DNA of 64,000 nucleotides, from positions 620,001 through 684,000 of the forward strand of contig RSEE01000029.1 in NCBI GenBank assembly GCA_003971905.1. Reading direction: 5' to 3'. Source of the DNA: Moniliella sp. 'wahieum'. Lineage: Eukaryota; Basidiomycota; Moniliellomycetes; Moniliellales; Moniliellaceae. The translations under genes and the position numbers were made by a program. Under the pieces are notes generated by a model. It did no database searches and was not told the DNA's origin. It saw nothing but the letters and a program-made list of their open reading frames with translations. Within the stretch, counting starts at the first letter, position 1, and each line of letters begins with the position of its first letter. Positions 12,251-24,162 of the stretch are shown here, piece after piece.

Positions 12251-13024
12251 ATGAACATTGACAAGCGTACGCTATTTTCTCCTCATGTGCACTTGGCAGG
12301 CAACTGACACGGGTCTCCCAGCCCTCGACGAGCTGATCAAGGCCAACCCGTCCGCACCCAGGCGTCGCTCGTCCCGTGATGGGGGGCGAAAACGGTCGTC
12401 GGCCTCACGTGCGCCCGTACCGGCTAGCCGAAACGCTCTCCCGCCGCGCCCGCGCGTGCCGTTCCCTCCGCGTGTGCCTATTGGCACCACGAGTGCTCCG
12501 GCTCCCCCCCGCCCCCGCTCCTCGTACGGCTCCTCGATCGGAAGCAAGATCATCCTCTCCAACCTGCCCACAGATGTGACCGAGGCGCAGGTACGGGAAC
12601 TGTTTACCACGTCGGTAGGACCGGTGAAGAAAGTGGTGATGAGCTATCAGCAGAACGGAGTGTCGACGGGAACATGCACGGTGATTTTTGACCAGGCTGC
12701 CGATGGCCAAAAGGCATATGATCAATTCAACAGTCGTCTCATTGACGGTACGCGTCCGCTTCGTGTGGAGGTGGTGGTGGATTTCGCCCAGGTACCGGCA
12801 ACTACACCGTACGCGCCTCCCATTGTGCTTGGAGGCCCTCCGCGCGGCAGTCGTGGTGGTGCCCCTCGTGGTTCCCGCGGTGGCGCGCGGGAAAGTGGTC
12901 GTGATGGACCGCGGGGGGACCGCGCGGCGGCTCGGCTCCCCGCCCGCACAAGACGCTCGAAGACCTGGATGCTGAGATGGATGACTACCTCAAAGCCGGT
13001 GCGGATGCATCCCCGGAGGCCTAA
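12251..13024 (+). CDS. YRA1: mRNA export adaptor Yra1 / ALYREF
   Basis: An RNA-binding adaptor of the TREX complex that passes spliced mRNP to the Mex67-type exporter in the nucleus. Exon 1 (12251-12266) encodes MNIDK; after a 55-bp intron (12267-12321, GTACGC..CCAG) comes PLDELIKANP, the N-terminal Yra box. A basic Arg/Pro/Ser region follows, then one RRM with RNP2 IILSNL and RNP1 GTCTVIF (about residues 98-175), an RGG-like stretch (PRGSRGGAPRGSRGG) and the C-terminal box KTLEDLDAEMDDYLKAG ending SPEA. The C-terminal box is in another frame from the RRM, so one single-base shift lies in the RGG region near 12915-12950. Confidence 0.9.
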
Positions 13025-13686
13025 GTCATCGTCGATCAACCGGATCCCCAGGCAACGTACGTTGCGCCCCCCCCCCCCCATTGGATCTGATCCACGTTGG
13101 TCTCCAAACATAATTTGGCGTTTTTGCAGTGGGGGCTGCGTTGGGACAAATGGTATCGTATCCACAGTTCAAATATCATCGACATCTATCATCCTTTCCA
13201 CCATAGGCGAGGAGACGGGGCAGCACAGCTTCTACCCGGTGCCCCCAACTAGTAGGCTTATGTGTAGCCAAGCTCTCTCCATTCCCTCGTCCACCTCTTC
13301 CCGTCTTCCCGGCCGGTTCCTGCCTCACTGGTCACCTGGACCGCCAAGCCTGCTTCCGAGCCCTAGTTCTCGTCTTGCGTTCTAACCGAGACCTCGCTCA
13401 ATCTCCACTCGTCGAATCGTTTTATGGTGCGCATGCTACCTCGATATTCCAATGCAGCCTGGGGAGGGGGGGATGAGAAAGCGAACTAGGGCAACAGCGG
13501 CAACATCGGTTCCAAACGAGACAGAATGGGGTAGGTGGCGTGACGTTGATAGACAGTAGACAGAGCTGGGAAAGGGACGGGGTACAGGGTAGGGTAAGTA
13601 TACGTGTGGCAAGCTTGCGAATCGGATCGGATCGAATCGGATCGAATCGAATCGGATCGGATGCTAGCGCCGCATAAAGCGAAGTG
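13025..13686. other. Convergent 3' region, YRA1 to MNR2
   Basis: No gene seen. An imperfect 5-6-bp repeat, GGATC/GAATC, occupies 13619-13661 next to the MNR2 stop. Confidence 0.5.
13619..13661. repeat. GAATCGGATC simple repeat
   Basis: Alternating GAATC and GGATC pentamers over about 43 bp. Confidence 0.85.
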
Positions 13687-16647
13687 TCAGAATAAACCGC
13701 CCACGCCAATGGCAACCATCACGGCCACAATGCCGCCAAACCAATGCAGGTTGTCATTCTCATCCACTTGGCCCGGTACCTGCACGCACAGTCAGTCGTC
13801 AGCCAAGGTGAGAAAGGAGCAAAAGCAAATGCAAACGCAAACGCAAACGCACCTTTACGTTCATCCCCCACAGACCGGTCACAATGTTGAGCGGTACAAT
13901 CACCGTACCAAGCGCGGTAAGCTTGGACAGCACATCGTTGATCTGGTTGTTGGCGTCGGTCATTTCGATCGAAATTTGGGCGAGGTAATTGGAATGGGAG
14001 CGGGATAGAATTTTTTCGTAGTGATTCAAGTTCTGGGTCATGGTGATCAAGTGGTCTTGAATGTCGGAGAGGTACAGACCGATATCCGACTTGGGCGCCA
14101 CGGACCAATTCTCGTTGCACCGCTTGGCCAGGCCCTTAACCACATCCGCCTTGCTTCCCATCAACCGCAACAGCCCCATCACCTTTTGCGACACGACCCG
14201 ATCCGCCGCAACATATCACTCTGCTCGGCCTCTTTTAAAATCAAGACCAGCTCGTCAATCGAGTCGACCTCGTACTCGATGCTTTGGATCAACGGGCCAA
14301 ACGCATCTGTAATATCGTCAATCAAAGCATACGAGATCCAGTCCGAGGTGACCTGAATGTAATCCTTGAGCTGCTTGATGCGTCGCCGCACATTGTGCGG
14401 GTGCGGGGTGCTGCGGAAGTGGAAGGAAAGCGTTCCTTCGCGGAAGACGATAATGTACATGTTGAGCGGTTGGAGGTAGGTGGGGCTGTAGGGGTCTTGG
14501 TCAAACGAACGGAAACAGACCAGGTAGTAGTTGCGGAACAATTCAATCTTCTCCGCGTCTCTTCCATAAGAATGTCCTCGGTCGTCAAAGGATGAATCCC
14601 AAACGCACGACTGATCACCTTCATCTCCTCCACAGTGGGACTCTGGACATCGAGCCACCAAGTATTGGGTTCCTCATCAGCCGCCGTGGTAGGCATTCCC
14701 CCCGCTGGCAAACCTCTGCCCAACGGTTCGGGCGGGGCGCGACCAGGCCCAGTGGGGAGCGTGCCAGGCGCCCGCCCGGTCGTACCACGAGAAGCATCGC
14801 GCCGCCCTGGGGGAGCATCCGCTCGCAGGGAGCCATGTTTCGCACCACCGCCAAGGGTGTCCGTGTCGACCTCTGTCTGCTCTGGCACGGCATCCATTTC
14901 GGGTTTGGACATCGGCCGTCCCTTGAGCAAGTCCTCAAACGTTTGTCCTGGCGCAGGCAGCTCATACAGCTGGCGCGCATGGATGGTGCTGTTGAGCGCA
15001 TTGCTATAGAACGCAAACCGGAACGGTTTCTGTTTCTCGCCTGCGGCATTGTAGCGTGCCTCGGCGCCCACCCGCCCACGGCCACCTGTAGCCGAATGAC
15101 GCGTACTTTTGCGCCGCAGGAAGGAAACCGGACCGCGTGGGGGAGAAGAAGGCGCTTCGGGCATCTCCTCGTCCTCCCTTACTCCGTAGGTTGGTTGAGC
15201 CTTGACCTCCTTGCGATCCAAAAGAGAGGTATAGGGAGTAGCTTGGCCCGTGCCTCGCGGCTCCGCCGCATGCTCATCCCCATTGGGAATTGCCGTCGGC
15301 TCATCCCACTGGCCAGGAGGAGGTGGGGGGGGCGTTCCTACCTGGTCCTCAAACAAGGCGAGTTTACGCTGGTACCGTCCCGCCACGCTCGACGGCTCCA
15401 CAGACGGAGCGGACGCAGGCTGGGAAAAGCGCGACGAAGCATGGGTCGCGCCGGCATCTTCCTCCTGCCCCGTGTACTTGCGCCGACGACGAGCATAGAA
15501 GGAACTGTCATTGGCAGTGTAGTGTAGCTGCTTAGCGGCTGACTCTTCCCTCCGGCCTCGGAGCCCCGCTGCCCCGTCACGACGCGCGACTGGATCGGAA
15601 TCGCATCCGCCTGCTCGCGCTGTTGTCGGACAAAGTCATCGAGCGAGTCGAGATCAAACGTGTACGGGTAGCCGGGGGGCAATTCGGGCTCGGCACGCGG
15701 CGTCTGTGTACCGCCACCATAGTGTGCCGACGCGTCCCCAGCCCGGTCCGCGTCCGGATTGATGTTGTCGGGCAGATCGGGGGGGGAGCGAGGGAAACAC
15801 ACGTCATCTTCCGCGTTGGCCTCACTGGGTGGCTGCGACAAGCCAGGGGAGAGTTGAGTGGGGTCGAGCGAGCTCGGGCCAACGGGGGGCGAGCGGGCAG
15901 AATGGAACGCCATGCTGCGCGCTGTCGAGGGCGACTGTCCAGAAACCATCTCGACAGGCGAGTAGTAGCTGCTGCGGAACAGACCAGGCGATCGGGCGGA
16001 AGAAGCAATGTCCAGCCGAGAGGGAACGGCTTGCGAAGGTCGGTGATCGATCCAAGTCGATCCATGCTCCGCGTGGTCCCGGTCCGAATCAAAGCTACCT
16101 GTGCGCAGCCGGTGGCTCATCCGGAACCGATCGGCAATCCCTTGCGTGTTACCAAATTCGAGGGCCGAAGAGGCTGGCCACGCCGAGTTGCGCTGCGTCA
16201 GGAGCGCCGAATTGCCTTCGAGCACGGTGGCAGGGGCCGCAGAGGCGTGGACGCGCATGTCCTCGTCCTCAGCGTCGTCGCGAGGATGAGAGGGGCGCAT
16301 CATAGCTGGCAGCACAAGGGAACCTGAAAAGGTGCGTCAGTCTCGGATCGTTTTAGAAGCCAGGGGACGAAGAAAAAATGGATGAGAACCCAGCTCAGCA
16401 ACTGCGGCAGGCGGGAGCCCGCCCAGCTTGTTACAGGCGTTGCAGGGTGAAGAGAGAGATGGGGGAGGGGGGGGGGGAAAGAAGGGCAGAAGCCGGGAGC
16501 ACAGTGGCGCACGGCAAGGGACAAGTTGGGGGAAGAAGACATACTGTTGCGACGAGCACGCTGAATCTCGCGCGCCGACTCGAGATCTTGTTGCAGCTGT
16601 GCGTCCTCGACGGGCGAGGGAGGGCGGGTGGCGTCGGGGCTAGACAT
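13687..16647 (-). CDS. MNR2: CorA-type magnesium transporter, Mnr2-like
   Basis: The family moves Mg2+ across membranes; yeast Mnr2 works at the vacuole. Start MSSPDATRPPSPVED. Exon 1 is 16545-16647, followed by a 221-bp intron (16324-16544). A long cytosolic Ser/Pro-rich N-terminus follows, then the Mnr2 core: NTWWLDVQSPTVEEMKVI, FGIHPLTTEDI, ELFRNYYLVCFRSFDQD, PLNMYIIVFREGTLSFHF, TSDWISYALIDDITDAFGP, DMLRRIGSCRK. TM1 ends with the diagnostic GMN (GLWGMNVKVPGQ), split by an intron at 13780-13852, and TM2 is WFGGIVAVMVAIGVGGLF just before the stop. The match to yeast Mnr2 over the core is close, except that the acidic insert before the GMN region is absent. At least three frame shifts lie in the N-terminal half and one near TEDILMEE. 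Confidence 0.92.
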
Positions 16648-16984
16648 GGGAGAGCGCGCGCAAAGAGGAGAAAGGTGGCAGGCGCAGAGAGGAGGGGAGG
16701 AAAGGCAGACGCCCCAATGGGCAGCAGAACGTGGCAGGCGGGTGCGGGAGGTGCGTGTGGATGGTGCGGATGCACACAAGCGAAGTCGGCGCGAGGCGAG
16801 GCAATCGTGCCAGACGCAGAGCGAAACGGAGGGTGCACCGACCAGGGAAGGGCAAGGAGGAGGGGAAGAAGAAGGGGGGGTGGCGGTCAGAGCTCACTAC
16901 GGCTAGACTGACGCTTCGACTCCGAGCGTACTCAGTCGGGAACCTTTTCCGTCCAGCGCGCAAGGCCAAGCGTGCTGGTCACTC

Positions 16985-17005
16985 ACTAGTCACTAGTCAC
17001 TAGTC
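16985..17005. repeat. (ACTAGTC)3 heptad array
   Basis: Three tandem units of the palindrome ACTAGT plus C, about 340 bp upstream of the MNR2 start. Confidence 0.92.
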
Positions 17006-20000
17006 CTCGTCAAGGCCCCATCGCCCTCCGGCCAGCCAGACAGCTCACCGGTCACCCGTCACCGTCTCAGGGCGCTCCCCAACAGGCTGCCTCTCAGCTC
17101 TCATCCATCCCACCGTGCGCAGACCCGCGCCCACTGCCCCCGTGCCTCTCCCTAGCCGCACCTCAAAAATTCGCCCAGCGGCACAGCCACAGTGTCTAGA
17201 ACAGGGTGACGTCAACAGTCCCCCACCCCTGGGCCCCCAGCTTCAACTTGCAACTTCCATCCGTCCATCTTCAAGCTGCAATAAGCTTCAAGCTTGAACT
17301 TCAAGCGTCGACGGCGCCACGGACTCTCTTCTATACATTTTGAGAGCGTACCTTTTACCGCAACATGTTTGGCTCCACGACCCACGCCACGCCACGTCCT
17401 TCTCCAAGAGCTCCTTCTCTGCTAATGGGGAGATACGCTGCTTAGGTGTATTGGAGCAGGTGCTTATCGATGAATATCGGTATGTGGTCACCGTGATGAA
17501 ACTGGAGCCCTCGTCTGATGTGTGTGCTGGCCCTCGAGACTGCCTTCATGATTCACTCCTGGGCATCGTTTTCTTCTGGGCCCAGCCTCTCCGCCTTCTA
17601 TCGTTGAAAGATCCTCGCATCAAGCTCTGGCTAAAGACTGGCTGGGCGACGCAGTCCTATATACTAGCTCACTGACAGTCCCCGCAGCGACTATTATAGT
17701 CGACGGATCATACCCTGCCCGATGATGGCCGAGAGATATGTCTCCATCAACTATACAATACCCTTTGTATGATCTCCGATGGCGAAATTCATCGCCCCAT
17801 ATCAGCTTTCTTTTCTATCCTTGTTAGCACACGCGGTTCTCAACTACAACTAACCTCAGATTGCCCATTTTTGTTTCTCTTGTCCCTAAAACATGTGGGA
17901 ACAGAGTCAATATCCCCAGTCGATGATCCCCTTGATTTTTCCACAATCCACCATTGTCTTCTCCCTCTTTCTTCCGCTATTGAGTTGTTGGGCTTTGCGA
18001 CCTCCTGTGCGCGCTCATGAGCGCGAGACCATTTTGCGTTTCCCTCACACGGTCTGTCCTTTTTTGCCCATCTTCTAGTGGTGGCACCCCTTCCCTTCCT
18101 GAAACGTGTGTGCACTTTTCGGACTCACCGTGTGCTCCAGGTTCCACACCCATTATTGACGGTGACAGTGATAAGCAATTGCATTATAGTGATGAGGGCG
18201 GCCGGTACAGTCCATTTCACGACTCCATATATGCACTGGCATTATCAAAACAACTCAAGAGCTGTCTCTGCGCCTCTAGCTCCAGCCTGAGAGCTCTCGC
18301 CTACTGCTGAAGAGATGAGGCTCCAACTACGTATGGGCGCTACGGTATACGGGAAATCCCAAATAAGGGATAGCAGAAAAATCGCGTCTCAGACCCCCAC
18401 TCTTCTTCTCCTTCATCCGCGTTTCCTCTGGTACAGGCCAGGTGGGTTACCAGACGCAGGCTTTCTCTTCACCACACCCCCATCTCCCCCTATCTCTCAC
18501 GTTTGTTGTGGAAAGGTCAACGGAAGATTTCCTCGCACTTAACCTAAGAAAGCTATAAGAATATGGAAAACTGCAAGCTCGCATTAGAGGGATGCTGTGT
18601 CTGTCATAATTAGTTAGCTGATCTCCTCATCGCTCCTATTTCCAATTTTTCTTCGTCTTGAGCGTATCGCTCTCTCCCTATTCTTCCGCTTCGCACCATC
18701 ATATCCTCTGCTGTTTTGCTTCTTCCCCACAAACGATTGCCACATCCCTGGGACTAGTCCCGAGACTCTGGTCTCCCTTGCCTCAGTCCCGACTGTGACA
18801 CTGATGTTTGCTCCTTTTCGCTTCCTGTGCATTTTGTTTTTTGACTTGTGATATTTTCAATGGCTCTGCAACAATGTCCGATACGATGACGAACATCTTC
18901 CTCATCTCTGTGTGTATGTACGACAGTTCACCATTATCTGTAGTGGCAAAGAATCATGCAAACCCCCGCTCATCCCACTGTTGACAGAGGAGATAGACTG
19001 TTGTGCTGGCGACCGATCCAACCTAAACATAATTGTGGCTGTGGATCTCTCAGAAAACGGGCAAAGAGACGAGGCGAGCCCGAATTGATCAGGCGTGAGT
19101 CGTCGCATGACAACAGGTTGGTTTGCATATACGGGGGGATCGGGCGACCAAGATTATATATATTAAGACTAATACTGGCGTATAACTCTATATGTTGCTT
19201 GTGTGGTATCCTAAAGGCCGTTGGTTGGGAGGGTGGTACACGTAACGACAGGCTCGCGGATAGGGCCTGGGCCACTGAGAAAACCCAACCCTTTATATAT
19301 TCACAGAAGGTCGCACACGCAGTGGAATGGAACATTCTCGATCCGCTTTTGGACACAAAACAGAGTATACTATATGTGGGTTTTGTTTAGCGTTCAGACG
19401 AACTGTCCTAACAGTCATTACGCAGATGCAACCCAGGCAATAGAGGCAAGGATCGTTTGAATGCTCTCGTCCGGGAGGGTCACCGCCCCCCACCAGCCTT
19501 CGCTCATGACGACCTCTCATCGGATCTGCAGAATCCTTCTCCACATAATACTTTAACGGTGGTTTCTTATATATCGCACCGACTAGAAGGCTGTCGGGCC
19601 TACTGCCAGGTCTGCCAACAGCGTACTGTATTGATGCTGGTTTTCCTTCGGTGGTCTGCATTGTATACCTGGGGCTTCGCCTCAGCCTGTCCCCGGGTAG
19701 ACGGCGACGGTCAATTCTCATCACATCTTTCCGCCGTCGTCCAGTAGGTTCCATAGTCCACATACCGTTCCTTATAGATCACCACGTGACGATATTCCAC
19801 GGCTCCATATCGTCCACACACACTCCACCGTACCATGATGCATTTTATTACGGTTAACGTTCCATCGTATTCTCACGGTATCCATATAAGTAGTACACTG
19901 TTTCAAAGGCAGGTGTTGCAAAGAAGCATCACACCTTACACACTAGTGATAACACTCCCACTTTTATATACTCCTCTACATATACCATGTTGAATCCCCT

Positions 20001-20763
20001 CTGTTTTAGCATGATGGATCACGCCGACGATTTGTCTTCTCTTCTTTTCGTTAGCTTTCTCGTATACTTTCGCCGCGCTAATACATGATACATGAAATGG
20101 GGAATAGTGCACGGAGGGGCAGGCTAATAGATCAGAAATGGCATGGCCTCTGTCATGGAGCGGTAGACAAACAACACAGTTATATACATTATGGATGAAC
20201 GGTAAAGCATATCTCGGTGCCGAGCACCTATTTATATATACGGCAAGTGGGGTCGCACGGGCCGCGGGGGGTACGAAAAGGGAGGTGGGAAGTAGTGTAT
20301 TCCCTGTACTGTCATGATGACAGTGTACTATGGCGTGTATATACACCAAAACCATATGTTCACCAGGCATCCCCGTTCAAAAGTGCGACCAAATATTTCC
20401 AGAGATCCGTCTGAACTGCAGCACCACACCATGTCGACGAACATGTTATAGAGAGTCCGCGTAGTAAACGCATATGCGACGGCGTTTTGAGGCTATAGGG
20501 GGCATTTTCCGGATAACCCCGGTAACCTGGGTGACCGCCGGTGGCCCGTCCACTACGACTGGGAAACTGTCCTGCCAGTGTGCAGGCCATGGATAATACA
20601 GCGACTACTAGGAATATGTTACAGGCACAACAGCAGAAAGAAGTACTCAGTCTCTGATAATCGAAATGGTAATCGATAGCTCTCTCAGTTGCATAATGTT
20701 ACAACGCCAATAAAAAGGTGTGACACACACTTGTTCGTTTAGACGTTTACTGACCTCGTCAAA

Positions 20764-20856
20764 ACTCTTGAACCTCTTGAACCTCTTCAAAAGCTTTTGA
20801 AGCTTGAAGCTTGAACAGCTTGAACAGCTTGAACGTTGAATCTCTTGAAGCTTAAA
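20764..20856. repeat. Mixed heptad tract based on AAGCTT and AACGTT
   Basis: Runs of CTCTTGAAC, AAGCTTG, AACAGCTTG and AACGTTG follow one another with mostly 7-bp or 9-bp spacing. It ends about 45 bp before the LINE fragment. Confidence 0.75.
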
Positions 20857-20902
20857 ACTTCGCTACATGGGCTTAGCGCTTACTCGCTTACTTTATTAGA
20901 GT

Positions 20903-21269
20903 CGTGACAAGAACGCCAAGTACCACAGGGACGCGCTCAAGAGCCGTTTTTCCCCCTGGTTTTTTGACGACGCGAGGATACTGCGGCACCAAGACAGCGG
21001 GCAAGATGCTCGGGCACTGGAAGGACTTGACTACTGACTCTCAATGGAAATGGTTCCTCGCTCGGATGTCTACTACGTTCATCCGTGTCCACACGCGCTA
21101 CCGGGTACGGGAACGGATGGCGGTCACACCAGAGGTCTTCATCTCCTGGCGATTCCCTTGGTTCCTTAAGCGGGGTTGGCACTACCAAGCATCACACGCA
21201 AGACGAACGGGTGGTTTATAGGCGTAGCGTTTCCCTGTTCCAGCCTTAAGCTCTGTCGATGATATGGAT
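20903..21269 (+). mobile_element. 5'-truncated LINE 3' end
   Basis: This segment is about 80% identical by eye to the reverse complement of 49338-49710, which is the 3' end of the longer LINE in this window. Shared blocks include GACGACGCGAGGATACT, CTCCTGGCGATTCCCTTGG, TAGGCGTAGCGTTTC and CAGCCTTAAGCTCTG. Both copies lose similarity after ATATGGAT/GTATGGAT, which marks the 3' end. The coding part is the end of the LINE protein plus the 3' UTR. Only the last 370 bp are present, as expected from incomplete reverse transcription. Confidence 0.85.
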
Positions 21270-21960
21270 CAATTTATTATATAGTAAACGAAGAAGAGAA
21301 TATATGTTCAGAGTACCTCTTACGGGGAGATTCTACAAGGAAGAGAGCGCTAGTTGCCCGATTTCTTATTGTTTTTTTTTTTATTGAGTTGTAACCCTCC
21401 TTGAGTTGGTTTCTTTTCAAAAGGTAATATAGCACGTCTCAACGCTCTCGTATCCTTTGTGTCGCTCCAATCGACCATCGGCCACCGGCCATTTAAGCTG
21501 ATCAATGGGGAATTACTAGCTTTATTATTGGACCCGTTAAAGACTGCTAGTCTACTACTGACTGTCTTCCCTCTCTAGATCAGCCTTTCTCTTCTATACA
21601 ATGTTGGGGCGATGCCCCAGCGGGGGGGCTTCCCTTTTCTTTTTTCACGAGCTTTTCAAGCACATACCAAGATCAATGTTCATCAATCTTTTCCAGACAA
21701 TGTGCCACAACAATGTATCTCAGCCATCAAACCCAACAGATTTCCTGTGTGTCATACCTGCGTTACCACGCCAGTCCTCTCTGCAGAGATCACCCTGTTT
21801 GGGGAGGAGTTACTAGTTACTATTAGTCATTGTGATGTACATATTAAAGTAATCAATATATTTAAGTCTCGCACACACTGTTCCTTCCTATATTTACTGG
21901 TTCAACGGTGGGGAGGTGAGTATACACTGAGTACTGAGGTCACTAATTACAGAACTCCTC

Positions 21961-22011
21961 TCCTCCCTTCCTTCCTCCCTCCCTCCCTCCCTCCCTCCCT
22001 CCTCCCTCCTA
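21961..22011. repeat. (CCTC)n pyrimidine tract
   Basis: About 50 bp of CTCC/CTTCC repeats; an ordinary microsatellite. Confidence 0.9.
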
Positions 22012-24162
22012 TACATTGAATCATCCAGCGGGCACTACATCATCAACTCCACAGATTCACTGATGCCACACTCGACGCCAAGTGTGGCAAAAACGCCAAA
22101 AGTTTTCTCAGGGACACGCAACACAGTTCTGCATTTGCTCCCTACAATATACGACCACACTTTGGCGGCTGATGCTCTTGCTATGTACACTGGCTCTGTC
22201 CGTCGGTCTCTCACATATCGATCAGATCTCAGATCTCTGGTCTCAACACGATGGGCCCTCTCTCACGCGCTCATGCACTTGCACCATGCACATTTTTTGC
22301 TCATGCTCTCGAGCTCCGAACAATTATATCAAACGCCCTTCGCGCCGGCAATCCGCTGTCACAATAACATGCAACATCCCGGCATTTTGTTACTGTAGTA
22401 CTGAGCAAATGAGAGTCTCCTGCCTGATGAGTGACCGGTGACCCCCGACCCGGTGACGTCAGGACTGAGTACATATATGGAATACGAGTGCCCTGTGATT
22501 AATGATGGTGAGTTAGTCACTGAAAGTACAGCACAAGTGCTTAGCTATTAGCGCTTTGCTGTGGCGACGGTCAAAAACCCTCATGCCGGCCTCTGGTCTC
22601 TGCAGGAGAATTCAAGACTCAGAACTCAGTGAGTCCCACTCAGGCCGATTGGGGCCTGACAATACTTCTCATCGGGTTTAATGTGTAACGCGCCTAACGT
22701 CGAACGCCATGGCGCGCGTGTGCGGCGCTCGCGCCCTCTCTCGTTGTCTTCGACGAGCCCATGCCACCCTATTGAAATTAATGAAAGGATGTATACCCAA
22801 GCTAAAACACCCCCCCCCTCTGGTTTTTGTCCTTGAGAAGCGGAGGGAGCGGCCCCTGTGGGCTTCAAGCTTCAAGCTCAAGCACCCCCTATATCATAGG
22901 CCCCACATTCAACCGTCGAACCTGTGTCACATGCCTGCACCACATGATCAATCCATGTAAGGATGATCGATGAGATTCTGAGTTCTAAGATCAGCTTATA
23001 TAGGCGACGGTACTACATTTTGATGGAGCTTATTACTTGCATCGGAGTCCTGTGTGATCACATGCACCATATAGAACACTCCTGGCCCTACTAGCTACTA
23101 CACACTGCATCCATCTGAATCATCCACTCATACTACATTCAATTTGAACACCAGTCGTGCGGGGAGTCAGCAGGACCTGCTGTTGGCGATGCATTTCCGG
23201 TCCTTTTGTGGTGGGGGTGAGCAGCAAATGCATTGATTGAGGGAAGAGCCTCATTAATTGAATGTACCGAATTCTGTTTTGTCCACGACCGTGGCTTGAT
23301 ATGCTGCGCAAAGGATACAGTTTTGTATATTCAGGCAGTAGTTATGAGTTGGAAGAGGTAGAGGAGGATCATGGTTCAGGAGACATTCATATATCCCCCG
23401 CATCTGATGCATGATTTGCATGGTGCCTCCTCCAGAACGAGAAGGCCAAGGCGAACGAGAGGAGCTGCTTCGCTGCTTAGCGCTTATCCGTAAGAGGTGA
23501 GGTGTTAGGGGGTGCAAAGCTTGCTTAGGTGGGAACCACTTGGCCACCAGGGTCAAAGCCGGGAACGTCGAGGAAGGGAAAAGAGCGTACTGCATCGGAG
23601 AACAGATAGAACTGGGCAACCGAGGAGGGGAGCCAGACCTTAGGGACTCCAGGCCGCAGCGAGTTTCAGGGCAACCTTCTTCGCTCCAACAACATTCCCG
23701 GCCGGCCGCAGTCCCACTCCCATCACAATCAAGTCCGAGGGTCCGAGCGATGCGGATTTACGTATTAAGTTACGTTGGCTTTGTATGGTTCGATGGGCCC
23801 GTCGGGCATCGTGCGCGATCGGCTATGATATATGACGGTATCGGATAGTGCGGCGGCAATCTGAGGGACAGAGGGTAAAGAGTTGGGGTTGGAATACGGG
23901 GAGGAATCGATGAATGGATATTGAATCGCTGTGCTAGTGTACAAGAGGCGGGTTGGCCAAGCCCGCCGGATGAAAATGTTGAAGCAGGAGTAGGAGTAAT
24001 AGGCCAATGTCCAAGAGATGGAACTCAGAGAAGGGTCAAGGGTAAAGGGGAATCTGGAGAGGCTTGCGTAGGGAAGTGGGTGAAAGGCAAGCTCGAACGG
24101 GACAGGCAAAGAGGCTAACAAGCGGCCGCGAGTATGTCAACGGGCAACATAACCATCGCGGC

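Larger units (their letters stand above)
16648..24162. other. Gene-poor, lower-GC block
   Basis: About 7.5 kb without a gene I can support. From about 17.3 kb the base composition drops visibly compared with both flanks, with many TATATA and ATAT stretches (for example 19150-19200 and 21250-21310). Contents are ACTAGTC heptads at 16985-17005, AAGCTT-type heptads near 17283-17305 and 20764-20856, a 5'-truncated LINE tail at 20903-21269 and a CCTCC tract at 21961-22011. Open frames such as 19293-19763 on the reverse strand show no known domain. Confidence 0.55.
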
